Source: Ceratopteris richardii (taxonomy: Eukaryota > Streptophyta > Polypodiopsida > Polypodiales > Pteridaceae). From it: a DNA stretch of 64,000 bases. The notes beneath the pieces were generated by a model. That model did not search any database and had not been told where the DNA came from. It saw only the letters and a program-made list of their open reading frames with translations. Of the stretch, positions 1 to 10,639 are shown in pieces. The stretch's first letter is position 1. Every line of letters starts with the position of its first letter. Made by a program: the position numbers and the translations under genes. Location of the stretch: the NCBI GenBank assembly GCA_020310875.1, contig CM035420.1, positions 188,267,880 to 188,331,879 of the forward strand, given 5' to 3'.

Positions 1-1129
1 TGGCTGCATTAACCTTCTTCAAGTTAATGCAAACACGCAGCTTGCCATTCTTCTTGGGCACCACTACGATGGGGGATACCCATTCAGTGTGCTCAATTTC
101 ATAGATAAATCCAGCTTCAACCAATCTATCTATCTCTTCTTTGATCTTAGCAGCGTAATTATCGTTATAAGTATAGGGCTTTTGCTTAGAGGGTTTAGCA
201 TCTGAGGTCATGGGGATAGTGTGTGAGCATATATCGGGGTCAACACCTTTCAAATCCTTGTAACTCCAAGCGAATACATCTCTGTATTCTCTTAGCAAGG
301 CTATCAACGCATGCTCTTCTTCCTCTGTTAGGTCATGGCCTATGTACGTGCATCTCTCCTCTCCTTCTTCTAGGGCCACTACTATTTTCTTGGTGGTTTC
401 TTTGTTATCATAGGCCTCTCCTGATTGTGCCTCTCGTTTAGGCATTCTTATCATGACTCTCCTGTCATCTATCTCATACTTCTTAAAATTTTCTGGGACC
501 TCAAACAAAGATTCTTCCTCTTCTGGTGAGGCTTCTCTCTTCTTTCGTTTCTTTCCTTCTTCCTTCGGGGTCACATGTGTTGCTAATCTTACATCATTTG
601 TAACCTCTCCATGCCTCTGGGGTTGAAATTCTACTTCATGGAAGTATTCTTCATCTGATGCAAATGGTGGGTCCATAATGATTGACTCTAGATCGGAGTC
701 ACTTGCATCCTCAAATGCATCAGGGCTAGGTTCGCATTCTTCTAGAACTGCCTCTCCCATGATTGGCTCTATGGAGAAGACTGAAATGTCATAGCCATCC
801 TCATCACAGTGAGGTGTCCATTGTTCTTCATTGATGGCTACGTCCATTGTTGCTAAAATTTTCTGCCCAGCCATGGGGTTCAAATTCCTCATCAGGAAAA
901 ACTACAGGTGCATAGGCTGGATCTTGAATTGATCTATGTGTTTCTTTTGCACCTACCTCTCTGGGTTTCTCTCTCTTCTCTTCTTCTACTGCTACCTTGC
1001 ACATCCATAAGTGAGTGTCTTCATGCATCCATGAGGATCCAGACCCTATGGAATGCACCGATTCTGTATCATCTTTGGCTCTATGGATGGGATTCCATTG
1101 GATAGGAGGGACATCTCTATGAGAATAAT

Positions 1130-1500
1130 CCTTGAGATTGACTTTGGTCGTAACACCCAAGTGTTGCAAATACAAGGAGTTGGTTCTCCAATCCTGTACC
1201 ACTTGCAACTGTCGCATAAATGGTCTTCCCAAAATCATCTCATAGGCATGATTTTTGCTGAAGTCACATATGGCAAAATGTATGCTCAAACTCGACACCA
1301 CAAGTGGTGAGAGTTATTCCTTCTAGCAATCCTAGGGGTCTCTCTATGTGACCATCGGCCATCTGCAATTTCATTCTCGTTGGCCTGAGTGCTGGCTTGC
1401 CCCAACGTTTCCATAGGGAAGTGGTGGCAATTGCAACTCCTGCACCTGAGTCCAAAATTGCCTTGGTGGTGTACTCCTGGTAGGTGATGGGAAGATAGGT
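1130..1500 (-). pseudogene. Element A retropepsin (protease 1) region
   Basis: The reverse strand encodes a retropepsin-like core: active-site motif LDSGAGVAIATTSLW, then the flap-side stretch and the LGRPF motif typical of gypsy proteases. It lies between the gag zinc-knuckle region and RT, the usual gypsy order. In the family this enzyme cleaves the Gag-Pol polyprotein. The sister copies in B (about 7960-8330) and C (about 25650-25950) are very similar. It is part of a broken element and is probably not expressed as a functional enzyme. Confidence 0.8.
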
Positions 1501-1854
1501 GTTCCCTTCTTCGCCTTCACACATATCTCCTATCTTATCCAAGGGAATTTCTGGCACCGTCCTATGGGATCCTACCTAGGAACGAGGTTTGGCTATTTCT
1601 AGTACTTGTTTGGCGACATGTTTCCATAATTCAGGTCTAACCTTGAGTAGCTCTTCTAACTTGAGATTGCACTGCACGTTAGTGTTCTTCACTACCTCTG
1701 TGTTCCTAGGTATGACTGAATCTTCGTTTCTTACCATGACTGTAGGTGCTCTCATACAGGTGGACTTTGCTTCCCATGGGCCTGTGAAGTGGGGTAACTC
1801 TTGTATGGAATTAGACTCAAAGTCCAATCTCTCGTGAGACTGAGTACTCTCATG

Positions 1855-1859
1855 TTCCC
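1855..1859. repeat. Left target-site duplication of element B (TTCCC)
   Basis: TTCCC directly precedes B's 5' LTR and recurs directly after its 3' LTR at 15267-15271. Five bases is the usual staggered cut of LTR-retroelement integrases. Element C has the uninterrupted version of this target sequence near 26330, which supports the reading. Confidence 0.93.
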
Positions 1860-2485
1860 TGTTGAAGCTCAAGATCAAGGACAAAGAATGGAAGTGCATC
1901 AAGGAGGTGGACACACAAGAAGAAGGAGCAAGTAGGGAGCTCCAAGAAGCACCTGTCAAATTTTCAGAAGAAATCCCTACAAAAATAGTGATTTTTATCA
2001 CTAAAAACCATTGTAAATATCATTTTTCATTTTTGTAACTCCATTTTGTTCAAGCCGAGGAGTCCTCGAGCTTGAGGAGTATTAGAACTACCATCCTACC
2101 AATTTTCATGATTTTTAGACTCCGGTTGAGCCCCCAAATAAGCCCTGGAACCCATTTTTTAACTAGGCCGGACACTAGGTCTGGACAGGGCCAAAACCAC
2201 TCAAAAACTATAAAAAGGGCTGGAGAGCTCATTTTTGGGGTTAGCTTGTTGTAGATTTCAGTTTTGTAAGAGAGCTCTTTGGTAATCGAAGCTTTCCATT
2301 GTTCCACTCTTTGCTCTTACCTTGTGCGCGTGTGTGTGTATGTGTGTGCATGCTTGTGTGCTTTCACTCACGCACTTGTGCCATCACTTGCTCGCGGTCT
2401 TCATACCGGTCCTCACGTCTCCACGGATTGACATTTATGAGGTGTACCTCCTCACGTTGGTACTCACCATTGTGCTAGAGTGACA
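1860..2485 (+). repeat. Element B 5' LTR
   Basis: Begins TGTTGAAGCTC and ends GAGTGACA, so it has the standard TG...CA ends. It is 626 bp long and almost identical to 14641-15266. It contains a TATA-like promoter at 2208-2219 and a TG-rich alternating purine-pyrimidine tract near 2325-2365. The LTRs of A (20894-21483), C (31407-31700) and D (38126-38751) are diverged relatives. Confidence 0.96.
2208..2219 (+). promoter_or_regulatory. TATA-like promoter in element B 5' LTR
   Basis: CTATAAAAAGGG lies about 280 bp before the LTR's 3' end and is repeated in the 3' LTR at 14989-15000. A and C carry CTATAAAA-A-type equivalents on the minus strand (near 21170 and 31670), with the same GAGCTC flank. 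Position and conservation fit the U3/R promoter of an LTR; the start site is not known. Confidence 0.6.
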
Positions 2486-2492
2486 CCAAATT

Positions 2493-2510
2493 TGGCGCCG
2501 TTGCCGGGGA
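2493..2510 (+). other. Primer-binding site of element B
   Basis: TGGCGCCGTTGCCGGGGA follows the 5' LTR after a short spacer and would pair with a tRNA 3' end. From memory this is the tRNA-Asp-type site known from Athila-like plant gypsy elements. The same site appears in reverse beside A (20870-20886) and C (31381-31396), and decayed beside D. Confidence 0.85.
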
Positions 2511-4138
2511 GAGAGCTTGGAGGACGAGCGTGTGACGGTAAGACGTAGAGTAGCGACGTTGGAAGGTAAAAAAAAATCATCATTTTTAGTTCAGTTTTTG
2601 AATTTTCCTTCTTCTTCATCTTCACCATCATCACCATCTCCACCCACCTTCATCTTCTCAGTTTTTTTTTTCCATTTTTTAGAGTACATTCACCTTGTTT
2701 TTACTTGTGGTTGTGAGCAAGAAGCTTAGAGAGGGTGCAGAACAGAGGCACTGAAGAAATAGTACCAAAAATAACAAAAAATCTGAGTGAACAGCCGGAC
2801 AAGACGAACCTGCACCAAGTATCGCGGAAGCTGCACCAGAGATCGTGAGTGAGAAACCGGGCAAACTGGGGTTACACAGAGTAAGGGAAGGTGTTAAAGA
2901 AGATAGAGAGGCTCTCAAGGTGAGCAAACACCCATTTAATCTATAATTTCTCAGTAAATCAAGTGTGAAAGAGAAACGATCTGTGCGAAGTATCGTTTGG
3001 TACTGATAGAAGTGAAAAGGGGTGATTGGAGTGATACAAAGAGTGAGGAGAGGGGAGAAGGACTAGGAAAACAAGGGCATCAAAACAAAACTTAAAAAAT
3101 CTTGCAAAAATCTTGGCAAAGGGTCAAGTATCGTTTTGTTCCCGCGGTCGAGTATCGCGATACCTGACAAGTATCGTGAATCTCCTGTGGTCGAGTATCG
3201 CGATATTTCCCTCCGATCGTGTATCGTTTCATACCGATCGCGATACTTGGCCAGCGATCGTTTCGTCCAGCGATCGTTTGTGAGAGATCGTTTGCCAAAG
3301 ATCGTTTCATCAGCGATCGTTTCGCAAAGATCGTCGATCGAGTATCGTTTGGTTCAGCGATCGCAATACCTAGCAAGTATCGAGTATCGTTTTGAGTCAG
3401 CGATCGTTTGCCAGCGATCGTTTTGTCAAAGATCGTTTTGTCCAGCGATCGTTTGCTCAGATGTCGTGTTGTTTAGCGATCGTTTGGTGAGAGATCGGTA
3501 TCGTTTGTCAAAGATCGCGATATTTATCAGAGATCGGGTATCGCCTAAGTCAGGAATCGTGTATCGTTTTCTTCCAAATATCGAGTATCATCTTGAGCCA
3601 AGTATCGTTTTGCCCGAGTATCGTGGACTTCAAGTATCGCGATATTTCTCAACTATCGTGTATCGTGACAAGGTAAGTATCGTGTATCGTCATACAGCGA
3701 TCGCGATACCTATCAAAGATCGTGTATCGTGGAGTTTGCTCACGATACTTGTTGAAGATCGTGTATCGCCTACTTCAAGTATCGCGATACATACCAAATA
3801 TCGTGTATCGAGTTCCTCAAGTATCAAGTATCGTGTCCTACAAATGTCATAGATCGCCTGATTTGAAGCAATTTCTGAGAGACCCTGTTTCCCTGTTTTA
3901 ACCCCCAAAACCCTGAACTGGCATAACTTTCTCATACGAAATCCGTTTGCTGTGATTTTGGTTTTGTTGGAAATCTCGTGGGGAGTACAACCAAAACATC
4001 GACTGGTTATGGTTAAATTAATACCAGGATTATTAGATAGGGTATTTTGAAGTTGACCCTCAGGAAAATTGGAAAACCAAGGTGTTCCAAAGGATTTTGA
4101 GCAATATAAGAGAACTTTGGGACTAGAAGCCAAGGCTT
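2511..4138 (+). other. Untranslated leader of element B
   Basis: About 1.6 kb between the primer site and the gag start. The first part carries a block conserved in A and C (GAGGACGAGCGTGTGA close to the primer site) followed by T/C-rich sequence. The middle is the tandem array at 3124-3850. The last part (about 3880-3945) carries another conserved block around CTCATACGAAAT, shared with A, C and D. An open frame runs through the array, but I treat it as a by-product of the repeat. Confidence 0.75.
3124..3850 (+). repeat. Tandem array of TATCGCGATA / GCGATCG units in element B leader
   Basis: Dozens of short, imperfect units of the types GTATCGTGTATCG, CAGCGATCGTTTG and GTATCGCGATAC. The last is a perfect 12-bp palindrome, seen at 3152-3163 and 3779-3790. 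Units are about 12-20 bp and irregularly spaced. The array is rich in CpG compared with the surrounding DNA. The leaders of A, C and D hold arrays at the same place with different units but the same TCGCGA or ATCG core. Confidence 0.9.
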
Positions 4139-7100
4139 ATGAACCTGAGATCTGGCAGACACTTAGGCAAGGATAGACAAAGCATTAGGTCATCTGAGGC
4201 TAGTGTCAACCATACATCCAAGTCTTGGGCTCAATAGCTTAGTGGTTATCCTTACACACGAAGTTTAGAAACCAGTGACTCGGAAATGTCTTCTAGCATG
4301 GAAAGACCCACACGTAGCTCAGGCATTGCCTATTTATAGACACCAGAAGGTCCCTATAAGACCCAATTGGAATATATCAGGACCAACCAATTAGGTGCTC
4401 GCATCTATGAGGATGGTCTGAGACGATCAGTGGTTCAACTCAAGAATCCTGACCAACCCTTTGGACTTGAACACCCAGTGGTCAAGTTTGAAGAGGGGGC
4501 TTACATTGATAAGGAAGGAACCATACATGTGGTTACCAACTTACCAGATAGGACAGATGAGTTTGGAAATACCATCCTTGAGAACGAGATAGGAGACCTA
4601 GAGAAAGGAGACCTAGGAGGAGAACCCAAGACCCCTAGAGGTAAGTCAGTCTTAACCAGAGTGCTCATTCCAGAATGGATTCCTCAAGATAATAAAAGCA
4701 TAGAACTATTCGTGAATAGAGAAACGGAGGAAGCCTTTTGGAGATTTAGGCCAGATCAACCCAGCCCAGTAGTCACCATCTATGAATTCAAGGATCCAGA
4801 GATACCAGGGAAAGTTGTCTATCTAGATCACACATCTCAAAAATTATTCTTGGTATCAGATCATGACAGACATGCTTACACTTGGCAAGGTGAATCAATT
4901 TTCCCTCCACCAAGATCTAATGTTTCCCAGGGCCTCCAAGGAGCCGGATCATCCAAGGCTCATGAAACCCAGAGAGAAAGAACTAGAGAGAGACCGGAGG
5001 TAAGCTTTGCAGACACTATAGGCAGAGACAGATCAGGATATGGAACGGAAAGACTTGAAAGGGAGAGACATAGAGTGTATAGGCATCAAAGAGACGATCA
5101 TGATTTCCCATTGCCTAGACCACGAGAGCACTCAAGAACCCTTAGACCCTCTCAAGTGGTTAAGACAATGAAGAACTACTTTGATGGATTTGGAGATCCT
5201 TATGATCATGTGGCAGAGTTCAAACAAGTGCTAAGAGCTGAACAGGTTGAAGACTTATTCACCCAGTTCGAGGCATTTGGGTTGACTCTTAAGGGTACTG
5301 CCTTAGCTTGGTTTCAACCTCTACACAGTCGCAACTATAGAGAGATAGGTCAGCTGCTAGAAGAATTCATTGTGGAATTTTCCAAGAGTGGTATCAGGCA
5401 TAACACATCATCCTTGATCCACAGCTTCAAGCAGACACCCCAAGAAACAGTGCGACTCGCAGGAAGAAGATTTAGACAGTACTTGGAAAGATGCCCTGTA
5501 CCAGAATTACCCACATCAGCCAAACATGTGGCACTGTTTTTAGATGGCCTATTGAGCACAAAATTAAGGTCATATGTATACCTGAAAGAGCCTAGATCCA
5601 TAGAAGAGTGTATACGGATATGCATTGACATAGAAGACAACTTGGGTGAGGAGTTAGGACTATCCAAACTCTACAAGGACTCTGATAGTTCTACAAGTCA
5701 TACCTCTAAAGCCTCCACTGAGATAGATGAGATAGCTGAGCAGGTGGCCAAAAAGCTAGGAGTTCAAAATAGACAAATGCCAAGGGTCCCTTCAGTGAAG
5801 CGATGTTATACATGTGGAGGAGACCACATGGCTAATGTTTGCCCATTGACGACTCAACCCCAAGGAAGCCCTAATGCTCTATATTGCACCCTTGAAACGG
5901 CTAAAGCCGGGGTTTGGGCGATAGTTTTCGCTGTAGCGAAGACTAAAGAAAATAAAGGCGCGTAGCGAATGGTAAACGCTTACTTTTAGGTTTTCGGGTA
6001 CCGTTAAGGCTAAAGCGTTTTCTAACCGATTCCCAATAGGTTTTCTTTAGCCCTAATACCTTAGGAAATACACAAATCATACGGCCCAAGATTGTTCGTA
6101 TAACAGGCAAACTGTTAGACAAAATTATCAGCAACCTTACCAGCAGGGTAGGTATCAGAATCAGTACCAACAACCATATTATAGGCCACAACAATATCAA
6201 CCTCAATACCAGCAGCAATATCAGGCACCATATAGGCCACAACCAGTCCAAGGAAACCAACCGCCAGCTCCGGCCAATGTGATCCCAGTTAAATATACGA
6301 TGGCGGAGGAGAACTTTAATAGAGCATTGGTGCCACTAACCCCATTGGTCTCAGAAAATGATTCTCACGCTCATGGTTCAGACTACTTCCATGAAGATAG
6401 TCCACAGGCTTATTATATAGAGTCACCTGAGCAAAGTGAGACTTCTCAGTATCAATATGGGACACCACCTATAGAACAAAATTGGGAGCCAGAATACTCC
6501 AATGTCATGTATACGAATCCAAATCCTAGGCCCCAATTGAGACAGGAAAGACCACAAGCCCCTAGAGGACCATGCTTTAGATGTCAGGGCGACCATTTCA
6601 TTCGTGAATGTCCCCACCAACCAGCTCTAGGACTAGGGCAAAACATCACAATACAAGGCTTTTGTCCTGAGTGCGGCAAGGAACATCTTCCTAGAGAGTG
6701 TCCCAGGAATCCCTCTAGTGCACCCAAGGTCACACCCATCAACGTGGTAGGCTTAGTGGCAGATTCAAGTTCAAGTAGCAGTAATGTGGCCCCTGTACAG
6801 GCAGTTACTAGGGCACAGGCTGCACAACAAGCAAAACCATCTGAGCAGTCGGAGTCAAGTGAGGCAGGAGAACCTAGCAAGAGAAAACCAAGAACATGGA
6901 AGGATACCAGAGAGAAGGCTAATCGCAAGTGGAACAAAAAACTATCCGAGCTAGAAGAAAGCCTAAGGGATACCAAAACAAAAATAGAAGACATTGCATC
7001 TCAAAGCCCCTTGCATGCCGAAGCTCCATCCACTTCGCTTCATCCCACCCCACCACCCATTGTAAATAACCCACAACCAGGGTCTGTTCTTACAGATCCA

Positions 7101-7900
7101 ACCCCAGAAGGCTTGGACATGATGTTCAAGGCCTACCAGGCTCATCTTCAAGAAGGGCCAACAGCTGCAAACCTAGACAAGAGTTACCCTAGAGCAGACT
7201 TAGAGATTGAACGGATGAAAATGTGCATGAAAATGGTAGAACAAGCTCAAGCTATACTTGAGACTAGTCAAAAGTTCAATCAGACAAACTCTGTCAAACC
7301 GGATTTGCATTTCCAAGGCTTACTAGAAAGATTGGAGCAGTTGGTAAACAAACCACAAATTTCTTTACCTCCACAGGCTCAACCAGTTATTGAAAGAGGA
7401 AGCTCACCACCAATGGGAGCTTATGTTCCTAATTCCACGGATGCTGGAATGCCTCCTTCAATTCAACAGTACTCTCAAGAGTTCTTGCGGGAAATACAGG
7501 AAGAGAAATGGGCCAAGGAGAAGGGTAATTCCCCTCCTATTCCTGAGATTGATGATCTTCATGATCAATTTCCTCAAGACATTCCGTCTATCTATGGAGA
7601 CCAAGCAGAGCAACAAGAAGATGAAAGATTAGATTTTGAATCTAATTCTTTACAAGAGTTGCCTCATTTCATAGGACCATGGGAATCTGAATCTCTCCAG
7701 ATCAGAGCTCCCACAATATTGGTAAGAAATGAAGACTCAGTGATTCCAAGAAACAATGATGTTGTGAAGAACACTAAAGTTCAATGTCATCTCACCGTAG
7801 AGGAGCTGCTCAAGGCAAAACCGGAGCTCTGGAATCATGTGAAGGATCAGGTTCCAGAACTTGAATCCAATATGCCAAAAGTAGGCTCTAAGCAAAAAGT
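4139..7900 (+). pseudogene. Element B gag region
   Basis: The likely start is the ATG at 4139, whose context (MNLRSGRHL) is shared with A and C. The capsid-like core covers about 5150-5680 (FDGFGDPYDHVAEFK) and resembles retrotransposon Gag. Three CCHC zinc knuckles follow: CYTCGGDHMANVC near 5805, CFRCQGDHFIREC near 6575 and CPECGKEHLPREC near 6663. A proline- and glutamine-rich linker and a charged segment lead to the protease. Gag would form the virus-like particle and bind the RNA. The copy is broken, and a small foreign-looking insertion lies at about 5891-6065. Confidence 0.85.
5891..6065. mobile_element. Small insertion in element B gag, possibly MITE-like
   Basis: About 170 bp with no counterpart in the same place of A, C or D. 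GGCTAAAG at 5899-5906 is answered by CTTTAGCC at 6045-6052 as short inverted ends, and GGCTAAAG recurs inside at 6008-6015. There is also a small hairpin, TCGCTGTAGCGA. I see no clear target-site duplication, so the class is uncertain; a nonautonomous DNA element is one option. Confidence 0.45.
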
Positions 7901-7959
7901 TCCAGAGATACCTCTCGACAAGATAGGAGACACGAGCGAAGGTGAAGAAGGTAACACTT

Positions 7960-10510
7960 ATCTTCCGATCACCTATCAAGGTTACACAACCAAAGCAATT
8001 GTAGATTCGGGTGCTGGTGTTGCTATTGCGACCACTTCCTTGTGGAAGCGATGGGGCAAACCCACCTTAAGACCAACGAGAATGAAACTTCAAATGGCAG
8101 ATGGTCATTTTGAAAGACCTCTCGGATTGCTTGAAGGGATAACTCTAACCACTTGTGGTGTAGAGTTTGAACATACGTTTGCTATATGTGACTTTGAGAA
8201 AAATAATGTCTACGAGATGCTCCTAGGAAGACCCTTCCTACGACAATTGCAAATAGTACAGGATTGGGGAACCAACTCCTTATACTTACAACACTTAGGG
8301 GTCACCACCAAGGTCAATCTGAAGGATTACACCTTCAGAGATGTACCACCCCTACAGTGGAATCCTATCCACAAAGCAAAAGAAGATTCAATCTCTGTGC
8401 ATTCTGGAAGTTCACCTGATCCATCCTGGCTGCATGAAGATACTCACTTGTGGATGTGCAAGGTCGCAGAGGAAGAGGAAAAGCGCCTAAAAGCGAGAGA
8501 AGAAGGAACTCCCCCAGGAGATAGACCAATAAAAGACCCAGCCTATACACCGATGATATTTCCAGATGAGGAATTTGAGCCTCATGGTTGGGCAGAAATC
8601 TTAGCTACCATGGACATAGCAGTCAATGAAGAACAATGGACACCTCATTGCGATGAGGAGGGTTATGATATTTCAGTGTTCATGTGTCAGCCCCTGTTGG
8701 AAGAGTGTGATCCTAATGAGTTCATAGAAGAAGAAGAGAATGATGATGATCTAGAATCCATTGTGATGGATACCTACTTTGACTCAGAGGAACACTATTT
8801 AGAAGACATAGGAGTGTTAACCCAAAAAGAAGAAGAACCCCTCACGAGTATTAAAACGATAAATTCAAAGGAAGGAAGTGAAGGAGGTCAAAAGAAAAAG
8901 AAAAGAAAAGCAGTGAAACAAGAAGAGGAAGAATCACTGTTTGAAGTACCAGAAAATTTCAAGAAATATGAAGTGGAAGACCGAAAAATTTTGGTACGAA
9001 TGCCTAAGAGAGAGGCCATTATAGGAGAAGCATATGACAATAAAGAAAAGACCAAAAAAATTGTAGTGACCATTGAAGGGAACGAAGAACGATGTACGTA
9101 CATAGGAGATGACCTAAGTGCAAAAGAAGAAGCAGAGATTGTAGCTCTATTAAGGGAATATAGGGATGTGTTCGCATGGCACTATAGAGACTTGAAAGGA
9201 GTAGATCCAAAGATTTGCTCTCATACGATTCCGATGACCGCTGATGCCAAGCCCACCAAACAAAAGCCCTACACATATAATGACAATTATGCAGCTAAAA
9301 TAAAGGAGGAAATTGACAGGTTGATTGAAGCTGGATTCATCTATGAGATTGAGCACACTGAATGGGTGTCCCCCATTGTGGTGGTGCCCAAGAAGAATGG
9401 GAAGTTGCGCGTGTGCATTAACCTTAAAAAAGTTAATGCCGCTACGATCAGAGATAGTTATCCACTTCCAATCACCGAACATCTATTGGAGCGTGTTGCA
9501 GGCAAGGAAGTTTATAGCTTCCGTGATGGATTTTCAGGTTACAACCAAGTAGCCATTGCCCCCGAAGATCAACACAAAACGGCCTTTGCCACAGAATGGG
9601 GAATCTTTGCATTTCGTGTGATGCCATTTGGGCTCACCAATGCACCTGCAACATTCCAAAGGCTCATGTGTCATGTCTTCAAGGAGTTCTTGCGGAAGAG
9701 CTTAGAAGTATATGTGGATGATTTATGTGCGCATTCCCAACAGAGAAGTTACCACATCCCTGAGCTCAGACAAATCTTCAACAAGTGTAGAGATTATCGA
9801 GTTTGTCTGAACCCAGAGAAGTGTGTGTTCATGGTACGACAAGGTAAAATCTTAGGTCACATTGTTTCTAAGAATGGAATTTCAACAGGTGAAGACAAGG
9901 TAAGAGCGATAGCTGAGTTGCCAAGACCAAGAAATGTTAAAGAGGTACAGGCCTTTATGGGCCATTGTGGATATTACCGTAGGTTTATCCACATGTATGC
10001 CATCATAGCTAAACCTCTTTATGGGTTGTTAACAAATTTTGAGTGGAACGAGGAATGCGAGAATTCCTTCAACGAGCTGAAAAGACGTTTGTGCACAGCA
10101 CCAATATTGACTACTCCGGATTGGAGCAAACCCTTTCATGTCCATGTAGATGCCTCCAATCATGCAATAGGATGTGTGCTAGCACAACCCACAGGTGAAG
10201 GAAACCTAGATTTGCCGATAGCATATGCTAGTAGGCAATTAAATGCAGCTGAACGAAATTATACCACAACGGAGAGAGAAGGCTTAGGTATGGTATACGC
10301 TGTGAAGAAGTTCAGACACTATCTATTGGCCAATAAGTTCAAGTTTTTCAGTGATCATCAAGCTTTACTATATTTGGTCAATAAACCTTGCAATACAGGC
10401 CGTTTGGTGAGATGGTTCCTCTTACTAATGGAATACGACTTTGAAGTTGTTGTCAGGAAAGGTAGAACCCATCTTAGGGCAGACCATCTTTCTCGCATCA
10501 CTTCAGGAGA
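7960..10510 (+). pseudogene. Element B protease, reverse transcriptase and RNase H
   Basis: Protease 1 has the active-site motif VDSGAGVAIATT (about 7990-8040) and LLGRPFLRQ (about 8220). After an acidic and lysine-rich linker, RT spans about 9280-9880, with SPIVVVPKKNGKLRVCINL and the catalytic YVDDLCAHS at about 9706-9731. RNase H follows from about 10130, with HVDASNHAIG, TTEREGLGMVYAVKKFRHY and DHQALLYL. RT and RNase H would copy element RNA into DNA. YVDDL followed by CAHS is a slightly unusual context. Domain order is standard gypsy. Confidence 0.93.
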
Positions 10511-10639
10511 GCCACCGCAAGGAGTGTCTGATGAATTGCCCGATGCTTATCTGTTCAATTTAGAAGTTGTTCCTAAATGGGCAAACAAGTTGGTACCAGT
10601 CCTAACCTTCGGGCCTGCAAATAAGAATGTGAAAACAAG

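Larger units (their letters stand above)
1..1859 (-). mobile_element. Element A, 3' segment in window (Ty3/gypsy pro-RT region)
   Basis: Antisense gypsy coding sequence. From right to left it carries the gag-protease linker, a protease and the start of reverse transcriptase. It closely matches the same stretch of element C (about 24480-26330), so both belong to one family. The segment stops abruptly at 1859 where element B's LTR begins, and its partner resumes after B at 15272, so the two pieces are one element split by an insertion. The rest of A's pol, its 3' LTR and its left boundary lie off the window. A is broken, with a few interruptions in the visible part. The family assignment is seen directly from sequence similarity; the claim that the two pieces are one element rests on the target-site duplication. 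Confidence 0.9.

Noticed and set aside
828-1310. Plus-strand open frames opposite the pro-RT regions of A and C
   Set aside because: They are antisense shadows of the gypsy coding strand; no family motif is found in them.
3136-3852. A 238-codon open frame on the + strand through the leader array of B
   Set aside because: It follows the repeat exactly, has a repetitive S/R/Y/I/V-rich product and starts and stops with the array. The repeat unit simply lacks stops in that frame; no other family member keeps the frame.
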